11,096 nt of DNA, taken from Smittium mucronatum (lineage: Eukaryota > Kickxellomycota > Harpellomycetes > Harpellales > Legeriomycetaceae). Location of the stretch: contig LSSL01003300.1 of the NCBI GenBank assembly GCA_001953115.1, forward strand, positions 1 through 11,096, in the 5' to 3' direction. This document shows, piece after piece, positions 1-6,973 of the stretch. Every line of letters begins with the position of its first letter. Position 1 is the first letter of the stretch. The position numbers were made by a program, and so were the translations under genes. The notes beneath the pieces were generated by a model. That model was not told where the DNA came from. It did not search any database and saw only the letters and a list, made by a program, of their open reading frames with translations.

Positions 1-25
1 TTTTTTTTTTTTTTTTTTTTTTTTT
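1..25. repeat. Homopolymer T tract at the window edge
   Basis: Twenty-five uninterrupted T's start the window. This may be a real poly(T)/poly(A) tract, such as the tail of a retroposed sequence on the minus strand, or a place where an assembly broke. Confidence 0.7.
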
Positions 26-203
26 GCAATTATTTTAAAAAAAATTGCTATTTTTGCTAAAATGCCGATATTATTATGATTAAATAAACTATTTGAACGA
101 GTATAAGGGATTCCGGTAGAAGTTTAAAAATCTGTCTAAAATTTTAATTTCAATCAACTGTATTTGATGGAGGCAAAATAGAAATGCGCACCGAAAATCT
201 GCA

Positions 204-238
204 TATTCCAAAGCATCACTTTGGTTTACTTTGGAATA
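204..238. repeat. Perfect 10-bp stem hairpin
   Basis: TATTCCAAAG (204-213) is matched exactly by its reverse complement CTTTGGAATA (229-238) across a 15-nt loop. It lies in non-coding sequence about 740 bp beyond the SIR2 stop. Function unknown; it could be a remnant of a small inverted-repeat element. Confidence 0.5.
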
Positions 239-976
239 AATCTGGGAAAAAAGATTAGTAAACAATTTATAAAAATTTGGGGTGTTTTATAAAATTTTAA
301 ATTCGATATATCAAAGTAGATCTTGAAAGTAGCGATAACTTTTTATATTATTATTATTCCATCAATTGAAGAGGGTTTGTTGTAATAAATATTTTATTAT
401 TAATTAATTAATTAAAAAAATAATGAGAAATAATTTTATGTAAAAGTTAAATAGCCGAAAGATTAGAATTTTCGAAAAAAAATTTCGTTTTTCAAAGTAG
501 CTTGAGCAATACCATACACACTATTATTTTGCATTTTGAGGGATTGAGATCGCACGAGCGAAGGGGAAATGATATGAAAAAAGCCCCAAAATAGACCTTA
601 TTAACCGATACATTTTATATACATATAATTTCAAGGTTAAACATCAACAAAAAAAAATCTTTAATAGCTTACCATTGCTCTTTCTCTCTCCCACGTGAGT
701 CTTACCGATCACATAAAAAATATAACACTACAAAATCGGCCCTGAAGAGCACATTTGATTGTAGGCTTCTATTTCAAGTAGCCAGTTTCGTACCAATATA
801 ATAAAGGGACGGAAGGGGACAGTACAATCAATAGTTTTTTAACGACCTAAACAAAACTAATATTCGAAACATATAAACAAGATAAAAAATGGGCTGTCAG
901 AATGAAAAGAAAAATCTTAGATAAATATTGATTACATCATGTACAATAAAGATTAAAAATTATAGTGTTTTTGAAA

Positions 977-3964
977 TCATTCTTCACTACTATCTGTCGA
1001 ATATGAAAGATCGAAAGCTTCATCAATGTCATTCTGGGCTAGTTGAAAAGAGCTGGGAATAGATGAGCCAGCAGATTTATTAAATACATCGTTAGAAGTG
1101 GACTTAGAAATTCCTACCGTGCTTTGTGGATTTGTAGAAGTAGAGATTGTATTGGCTGTATCCGATGTCCCATTAACTCTTGGTTGGGATCCTCTCGAAA
1201 AATAAGATGGGGTACTCCCCGAGTTATGATAGTAATCCTCTATATCATCTGAAGTCAGCATGCAACCTTTAAACAAATGCCAGTTGTTTGGAATCATATT
1301 GTAAATGTTCCCATCATTCGATCTCCTGGTTTTAAATCCCGATGCTAAAACACTAAGTTTAGGACGTTTTGTTTCTTTATCTAAAGGGTTGTACGAATCT
1401 CCAGAGCTCGAATCACTGTCACTTCCACTGCTGTCACCAGAACCCGTATGTTCTTTTCCAGAAAGGTCAGAGTTCTGATCTTTTTTCTTACTCGACTTCA
1501 GATCAATACCATTGGATGAATCATCTTTTCCGTTTTCTACTGGAATCTCATCATCATCCTCTGATTCAGAATAGGATTCGTTTCCACTGGATTGGTATGA
1601 ACCTTCGCTCTCATCACCCGATCCTGCTTCGTTTAATAGAGCTGAGGGGCCAGGTAGATCAGCTGGAAAGCTAGTTGGGCCGGAGGGGTTATGCAGGTGA
1701 GTGAGATTGCTAGAAAAGGGTAATGGCTTATTATTTTCCTTTTCAGATCCAGATGTAATGAAGAGGGTGGGTCCCTGGATGGGATTAGGATCTGGCTGGC
1801 TGGATTCAATTACTTTAGTATAGTTTTCTTTATCGGACTGACTGTCTCCTGATTTAGAAAATGGTAAAAGCAGATTTAACATGTACTCGTCTGATAAACT
1901 CGAGCCACCGAGAATACGAGGATGGCACAAATTCCAACCAAGTCGGTAGCAGAGATATGTGACTATATCGTCTGAATCACCAATAAGCTGTATATCAAAG
2001 TTAAGATGGGTGATAGGGGTCTTATTGATGACAATTTGGGGTATATTAGGTGGCAAATGACCCATAATTTCACTAACAGGGGCAACTTTTAGGCTGCTTC
2101 CCATAACGATTAAAAGATCAACTTGTGTACGATCCTCTTGCAAAGAAGAATGGAAGATAGAGGGAAGATTTTCACCAAAGAAGACAATATCAGGTTTTAG
2201 TACACCTTGCACTGATTCATAACCATAATCAGAAGCATGAGGATCATCTGAATCTGAATCTGAATAATATTTATTTATATGGATGTTTTTGCTGCGGTTC
2301 TTTCTAGATTGTGATTTAGGAGAAAGACGATTATTTTCGTTTTTGAATTGGCTTTCAGTTTTGTCAAGAAGAGGAGAATGCGATTCGGCAGTAGAAGTTA
2401 GGGGTTTGGTATCAGAAGTGGTGTGAGAGGAAGGCTTAGAGGGAGTTGAAGATGCGACATCATCTGGTTTATGATCAAGGTGGGATTTGGGGGAATGAAC
2501 AGAAGTAGGGTCATGAACATAATCAGGGCTATTGCATCTAGGGCAATACGGTACTCTAAGATTCATTACGGCATCTCTTATATCTTCACCCTGGCACTTG
2601 TAGCCGCATCTGACGCACGTGGCAGATGCAAAGGAGCCATGACAGTTTAGTACTTTATGAATACCGGTGACGTGTTCAAGAGTATCGATGTTTTGGGTAT
2701 AATTGCGCAACAGTTTACATCTATCTTCAAGGAGCTTTATAAAGACATGAGAAGGGGAAGGTTTAAAGTTATCGGGATATAGCTGTTTCGCAAAAGAATA
2801 AAAGAGTTCAGGATTTTCCATAAAATAGTCTATATCAAACATTTGCTGAGGATCATCTAAACCGAATTCTCGAGCTAAATGCTGGTAGATTCCTTTAGAT
2901 GAGCGAAAGTCAGGAATCCCACAAGATACCGAGACACCAGCACCAGTAAGAACCATAATGCGCTTGGCTCTTCGAATGAGAAACAAAGCGTCTTCAATGG
3001 AGTTGATTTGGGGGAGCTTAGGTCTTTTCTGGATAAACTTTTTAACAGAAATTTTCAGCAAAGGCAAAAACTGAGTATCAAGAGAATCATCAACATTGAA
3101 GAACTAAGATAAAAAAAAAAAAACAAAAGGGGAAATAGCAGAGTTAGCCGGGGGATAAGATGAAAGCATATAAAAATAGCGGAGACAATTACGAGTTTTT
3201 GTTCAAACACATTAAGTAAAGATACGACAGAATAATTTTTCTGTATAATATACTTCATCAAGAAGGCATCAAGACCTGAGTGGAAACAATATGATTTTTT
3301 AGAAAAAAAAAAGGGAAAAAAAGGAAATATGAGGGTATTGGAAAAAAAAAAAAAAAAGCAAACCTACCAAGCTTTCTGGCATCTTGTTGAATAGTGTTTT
3401 TTTCACTTTCAGAAGTGACGATCCTTAGATTGGCTAGATCGCAAAAATAGAATATGTGAAAGTGAATGAAGTGAAGAGAGGGTTGAAATTACGTTTAAAC
3501 TGTTCGAATTTGTTTATAAGGGGCATAGGATCATTTTGGAAATCCAAGGAATGATTTTGGCTCGGAATATCGGGTTCAGAAACAATTAGAAATTCGGAAT
3601 TGAGATCCTGAGAATTTAGATCCTGTGGATTTATAATATCATCGCTAGGAGATAGAAGCTCTTCTGCAAGCAATACAGAAGCTTTGATTTCATTGCAAGA
3701 ATCTAGATCCTCGAGAAGGCCGAGAACGGCATTTTCAGTACTAATATCGAAGTTTTTCGGGCTGATTACTGGACTTTCTAATGAGAAGAAGAAAAGTGAA
3801 AAGAATAAAAAATGCTAGCACTCTCGTGATTTTTTAAGCTTACCAATCTTTTGTTTTTTATGAGGGTGAGGGAAAGCAGGATCTATGTCTAGGATTTGGG
3901 GGGCGGGATGAGCATGGAAGGTGTGAGATGAGGGCATATGATGGTCCTTTACGGGGCTGGACAT
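977..3964 (-). CDS. SIR2: SIR2/SIRT1-type NAD-dependent protein deacetylase, five exons
   Basis: Nuclear class I sirtuin: removes acyl groups from lysines of histones and other proteins while consuming NAD+. Exons on the minus strand: 3964-3844, 3777-3493, 3433-3368, 3275-3193 and 3103-977. All phases join cleanly to give 893 residues. Introns are 66, 59, 92 and 89 nt with GT donors and TAG or CAG acceptors. The start is the first ATG after an in-frame TGA. Residues 1-150 are low-complexity with a basic KKQK near residue 37. The N-terminal sirtuin subdomain (ARKLG/LDAFLMKYI, about 154-167) spans the exon 3/4 junction, which supports the splicing. Catalytic core: GAGVSVSCGIPDFRS from 239, TQNID 321-325, catalytic His340 in NCHGSFA, zinc cysteines 348, 351, 372 and 375, KPDIVFFGE to 496, GSSLKV 520-525. 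About 108 low-complexity residues (377-484) interrupt the core, and about 310 Ser/Asp/Glu-rich residues follow it, with a KRPK basic patch. The family is certain; exact exon ends and the start are inferred. Confidence 0.93.
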
Positions 3965-4081
3965 TATAGCAGCAGCATAAAACAGCAATAAATCCTCGTG
4001 CACTCAGTCTTGTGAGGAACGAGCTTAGGTAAATAACTCGCAAAAAGTGTTAGCAATCAAGAGCATAAACAGATTGGAAGT

Positions 4082-4091
4082 ATTGGCCAAT
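4082..4091. promoter_or_regulatory. Palindromic double CCAAT box
   Basis: ATTGGCCAAT is a perfect 10-bp palindrome giving a CCAAT motif on each strand. It lies about 120 bp upstream of the SIR2 AUG, a position typical of functional CCAAT boxes. It is a candidate HAP/CBF binding site usable in either direction. Confidence 0.4.
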
Positions 4092-4145
4092 AGAAATGGT
4101 ACTTCATATAATACAGAATTGGTTATTGTGATGAAATGATACAAT

Positions 4146-4157
4146 AGTTGCGCAACT
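4146..4157. promoter_or_regulatory. 12-bp palindrome resembling a bZIP/C/EBP site
   Basis: AGTTGCGCAACT is a perfect 12-bp palindrome whose core TTGCGCAA is the ideal C/EBP-type bZIP dimer site. It lies in the shared promoter, 55 bp from the double CCAAT box. Which factor binds it in this organism is unknown. Confidence 0.35.
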
Positions 4158-4254
4158 TTGGGTCGGATTTAGTGATTAATAGCTGCCAATAGCACTTGAG
4201 ATTAAGATCTAGTTGAAATAATAAATTGGATAATGAAGATTGGGCAGATTAGCA

Positions 4255-4261
4255 TTAGTAA
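4255..4261 (+). promoter_or_regulatory. Possible Yap1/Pap1-type oxidative-stress site
   Basis: TTAGTAA is one of the two classic Yap1 response heptamers, and thioredoxin genes are well-known Yap1 targets in yeasts. It lies about 310 bp upstream of the thioredoxin AUG. The same heptamer also occurs downstream of the gene (4993-4999), as expected by chance in AT-rich DNA, so the call is tentative. Confidence 0.3.
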
Positions 4262-4443
4262 TACACAGAGCTCTGATTAATAATGGCAGATCAGTTTAGT
4301 GCTGCTGATGAATGGCCGATTTCTCATGCAGTAAAACTACAAGTCCAATTGGCCATTTCCACATGCCGAGAATGGAACCTACCAGAACATATAGCTTAAC
4401 GGATGAGAGCCAAGTTCAGTATGATTACAAAATTTTGCGACAG

Positions 4444-4451
4444 TATAAAAG
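4444..4451 (+). promoter_or_regulatory. TATA box of the thioredoxin gene
   Basis: TATAAAAG matches the eukaryotic TATA consensus and lies 121 bp upstream of the thioredoxin AUG, a reasonable distance for a fungal promoter in which transcription starts some tens of bases downstream. It fits the highly expressed look of the gene. No comparable element is seen upstream of SIR2. Confidence 0.6.
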
Positions 4452-4571
4452 ACCCACGAATGTTCAGTAAATTTCATAAATTATCAAGTCTCGTAGCTAT
4501 TCATAAAATAATAAAGAATATTTTACTCGTCCTGTAAATTAGATACTTGAACACTATATTCATAACTAACA

Positions 4572-4886
4572 ATGTCTATTCCAGAAATCCAATCTACCCA
4601 AGAATTCAACGATGCCATCAACTCTGAAGGTTTGGTTGTTGTTGACTTCCACGCCGTCTGGTGCGGTCCATGCAAGGCCATTTCTCCAGCTCTGTCCAAG
4701 TTCGCTGAGGAATATCCTAACGTCAAGTTTATCAAGGTTGATGTCGATGCTCTCAGCGAAGTCGCCACTCAAGTCGGTATCACCGCTATGCCTACTGTTA
4801 AGTACTACAAGGCAGGAAAGTTGGTAGATGAATTCATTGGGGCCAACATCGGTGCTATCCAGTCTAAGATCGTCTCACACGCCTAA
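4572..4886 (+). CDS. TRX1: Cytosolic thioredoxin
   Basis: Small dithiol oxidoreductase that reduces protein disulfides and is recycled by NADPH-thioredoxin reductase. It normally supplies electrons to peroxiredoxins, ribonucleotide reductase and PAPS reductase. The 104 residues match the usual family length. The active site WCGPC spans residues 30-34 within VVVDFHAVWCGPCK, Asp25 is the usual buried acidic residue, and the cis-proline is Pro74 in TAMPT. The conserved glycines of the last strand and helix (GKLVDEFIGAN) are present. There is no targeting peptide, so a cytosolic and nuclear location is expected. The gene has no intron, unlike both neighbours, and its codons are strikingly biased: all eight lysines use AAG, and Val, Ile, Ala and Phe codons often end in C. 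This suggests strong expression. The start sits in a good context (AACAATGTC). The gene is divergent from SIR2, with a TATA box about 125 bp upstream. Confidence 0.97.
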   Translation: MSIPEIQSTQEFNDAINSEGLVVVDFHAVWCGPCKAISPALSKFAEEYPNVKFIKVDVDALSEVATQVGITAMPTVKYYKAGKLVDEFIGANIGAIQSKIVSHA

Positions 4887-4997
4887 TTCCCTTATCTGTT
4901 CACTTTTCACACTTTTCTTCCATCATTCTGTTGGTTGGAACATTTTTTAAAGGTCCACTTCCTCTGTGTTGTATAGTTTTCCCGTATTCGATTTAGT

Positions 4998-5003
4998 AAT
5001 AAA
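4998..5003 (+). terminator. Probable polyadenylation signal of the thioredoxin gene
   Basis: AATAAA occurs 111 bp after the thioredoxin stop codon, in a T-rich tract. This is a plausible distance for 3' end formation. The hexamer is common in AT-rich DNA, so its position is the main support. Confidence 0.45.
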
Positions 5004-5344
5004 TTATGAGGATTTATGGCCTTTATTTTTATTTTTTGTTTATTCTGTTTTTTGTGTGTATTTAGTAATTTTTTTCCTCTACATTTTTGGTTTGTTCTTC
5101 TGGGGTTTGCACTCATTTGCTTGATTTGGATTTCGTCATGCGGCTGTAGTGTTTTTGCGCATTCAATCTCTAGTTCTTTCATGTGCATTTACATAGCATA
5201 CATTTGCTAAGCGTACTACATGCGCCGATCCTGCTATGAGATTTCCATGTGGATTTGCAACTAGGAATCTGGGTTCTAATTAGATCTCACTCATTAGTCG
5301 TCCGGGCTAGTAATTTAGTCACCGGCTGTGCGAGCGGGCTACGC

Positions 5345-5677
5345 GACATTTAATTCAATTCTATTTCACCCAATTCTCATTTCTTCAAGTGCCATTTCAC
5401 CCAATCTACATTTCATCCAATTGACATTCACCCAATAGGCTTTTTACCCAATTTTATAACTTTCGACTGGAGGGGGAAAAAAACTGCGTTTGAGTTTATT
5501 ACTGTAGAGTTTCTATAAAGTATTGGTTTAGGAAAATAATATTAACGATTTTTAAACCATAAAACCCAACACTGTTTGCTTATCAATTTTGGAGCAAATG
5601 GAATTGGGTGAAATGTAAATTGGATGAAAAGTTATTTGATGAAATGAGAATTGGATGTAAAAATTGGATGGAATGTC
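5345..5677. mobile_element. Foldback-like element: arms of 15-16-bp tandem units in inverted orientation
   Basis: The left arm (5348-5456) is seven head-to-tail copies of a 15-16-bp unit close to ATTTCACCCAATTCTC, starting at 5348, 5363, 5379, 5394, 5410, 5426 and 5441. The right arm (about 5582-5677) carries about six copies of the same unit in reverse complement (for example GAATTGGGTGAAAT at 5601-5614). The arms pair roughly unit for unit around a central part of about 125 bp (5457-5581), and both outer ends carry GACATT/AATGTC. Long inverted termini made of short tandem repeats are the hallmark of foldback transposons. No transposase is present, so any mobility would need help in trans. 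It could instead be a locally expanded satellite that inverted. Confidence 0.6.
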
Positions 5678-5918
5678 CTGATACTGTGTGGGTGTGAGGG
5701 GTTCATTTTCAGCCAATACTTTGTTTCTCCATAACACGTTGATCAAATTCCCAAATTATTTTGCACTCCAGTAATCACATGTTTATGCAGTCGCTGCCGT
5801 AGCAACTACATATTGTCATTTAATTGGATGATCATTTTTTCAGCCAATTGACGCAATTATCTACTTTTTTAGGGCTCAAAAAATGTTGTATTACTATTTG
5901 TTAGCTATTTCTTTCAGC

Positions 5919-6145
5919 TAAACCCTTTCAGGACCGGTGGTACAAAAATGGCCTTAATTTTTCATGCAATAATGCCATTAGATTGGTTATATCTGTTTAC
6001 TGTTGGATAAGCCAAAAATTGTGCCAATTGAAATTGACCTATACACAAATAGGAGCTTTTTTTATTTTTTTTGTATCACGGAATTTTATTGTAGATAACG
6101 TCCCAAATAGGAGCTAGATGTGGATTTGGACTCTGAAAGGGTTAA
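5919..6145. mobile_element. Short TTAA-flanked inverted-repeat element (MITE-like)
   Basis: The left end reads TAAA then CCCTTTCAGGACC; the right end, read inwards on the other strand, is TTAA then CCCTTTCAGAGTCC. The nine bases CCCTTTCAG match perfectly. TTAA next to CCC termini is the pattern of piggyBac-type elements, which duplicate TTAA on insertion; the left copy would have one substitution. Inside, the 12-mer CAAATAGGAGCT is repeated directly at 6046-6057 and 6104-6115. At about 219 bp without coding capacity, it would be a non-autonomous miniature element. The family assignment is inference. Confidence 0.5.
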
Positions 6146-6572
6146 TTGGTTTATGAAACCAGTTTAATTACAACTGATTTGAAATTAAATTGATTTTGAA
6201 AGAAAATGGAGATGCATTTTTATACCTCTAGTCAGGAATGAATTATATTGAGTATTTTTTATCAGCTTTTCGTTCTTATGAAGTTTGAGGTTCATTGAGC
6301 ATCTCAATATATTGCATCTTGTTAAAAAAAGTTTACAAAACAGAATTCAAACTTTTATAAAAAAAATAGTTTATCTGTATTCGTTCATGTCCCTTTCATG
6401 GCCAGTTCATTTTTAGACTCAGCTTGCTAGTGATTTGCTGCTTTAATTTGATCGCATACTAGAAACACTCAATGACTGTATATAATTTGAATTATTTGGC
6501 TTCTGGATTCTCTTTGAGTTCAAAACGATAGAGCCTCCCATATACATAATTAGGCAACCATGTATAGAACAA

Positions 6573-6862
6573 TGCTAGAATTGATCGAGCTCGAAGTGCG
6601 AAGATTAATTCATGTTATACGAGGAGTGGCATATTGGGTGCTATCATCTTATTGATGATACAAACGAAAATACAACCAAATAAAAACTGGTAAACAAAGC
6701 GAACCAAATTTTCTAACGAAGATAGTGACAGGTGCGTGTTTGTGATATCCTTATCATATTTCGGCAAAGGTAAATGGGGCTGGATGGGTGGGACTTAATA
6801 TGCCTCATCTTCTATTTTAATATGAATTAATCTTTGCTCTTCGAGCTCGATCACTTTTAACA
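6573..6862. mobile_element. 290-bp element with long terminal inverted repeats (MITE-like)
   Basis: Positions 6582-6617 and the reverse complement of 6818-6853 agree at 33 of 36 bases, centred on TGATCGAGCTCGAAG and AAGATTAATTCAT. Similarity continues outwards to 6573 and 6862 (TGCTAGAA versus TGTTAAAA) and inwards to GGCATATT (6628-6635 against 6797-6804) with small gaps, giving arms of about 70-80 bp. The interior of roughly 140 bp has no reading frame. No clear target-site duplication could be fixed at the ends. Most likely a miniature inverted-repeat transposable element; the superfamily is unknown. Confidence 0.6.
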
Positions 6863-6940
6863 GAAATTATATATCTTTTTTATTGGTTGCTCAAAACCCA
6901 CACTTTTGACCAATGGCCAAAATACCGAATTCGTCTAGTT

Positions 6941-6973
6941 AGGGCTGGCGATACAAAAGTGGTATTCATTTTT
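6941..6973 (+). repeat. Diverged second copy of a segment from the TTAA-flanked element
   Basis: These 33 bases match 5930-5962 at 25 positions without gaps, sharing GATACAAAA-like and ATTTTT blocks. Six of the eight differences are transitions. This suggests two old copies of one repeat family. Just upstream, CACTTTTG at 6901-6908 is complementary to CAAAAGTG at 6954-6961, so the copy may itself sit within a small inverted repeat. Confidence 0.4.

Larger units (their letters stand above)
1..976. other. AT-rich non-coding region downstream of SIR2
   Basis: No reading frame with homology was seen on either strand. The stretch begins with 25 T's (1-25), followed by a short inverted repeat GCAATT/AATTGC (26-48). 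It also contains a perfect 10-bp stem hairpin (204-238) and an isolated E-box-like CACGTG at 692-697. A polypyrimidine patch runs through 678-690. The 3' UTR of SIR2 must lie at the upper end (below 977); no clear AATAAA is seen there on the minus strand. On the minus strand, ATG followed by GTAAGC near 670 resembles a donor right after a start codon, but no downstream exon could be found. Confidence 0.6.
3965..4571. promoter_or_regulatory. Divergent promoter region between SIR2 and TRX1
   Basis: These 607 bp lie between the start codons of two head-to-head genes, so they must hold both promoters or one shared one. CCAAT motifs occur in several places: 4082-4091 (both strands, as a palindrome), 4186-4190 (plus) and 4345-4352 (both strands, CCAATTGG). 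CCAAT is the binding motif of the fungal HAP/CBF complex. A TATA box is seen only on the thioredoxin side. Other motifs are listed separately. No open reading frame of interest is present. Confidence 0.6.

Noticed and set aside
655..720. Minus-strand ATG followed directly by GTAAGC, as in intron-after-start genes
   Set aside because: No acceptor followed by a supported exon was found between here and the window edge.
1369..1674. 101-codon plus-strand frame opposite the sirtuin tail
   Set aside because: Antisense shadow of the Ser/Asp-rich coding sequence; no family resemblance.
2204..2527. An unspliced intron as explanation for the sirtuin insertion
   Set aside because: The coding strand lacks a good donor in the segment, and the frame is open through its whole length in AT-rich DNA. 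Kept as a finding with RNA evidence requested.
4460..4537. Possible 25-codon upstream reading frame before the thioredoxin gene
   Set aside because: Its ATG lies only about 16 bp after the TATA box, so transcription very likely starts downstream of it.
4907..5188. 93-codon minus-strand frame opposite the thioredoxin 3' UTR
   Set aside because: Lys/Asn-rich translation of T-rich UTR sequence; no domain and no promoter.
5262..5288. GGTTCTAATT resembling a tRNA B box
   Set aside because: It differs from the consensus at the key GA positions, no matching A box lies at a tRNA-like distance, and no cloverleaf could be drawn.
5552..5746. 64-codon minus-strand frame with repeated FHPI/SPN-like words
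   Set aside because: It is simply the translation of the tandem units of the foldback-like element, not a gene.
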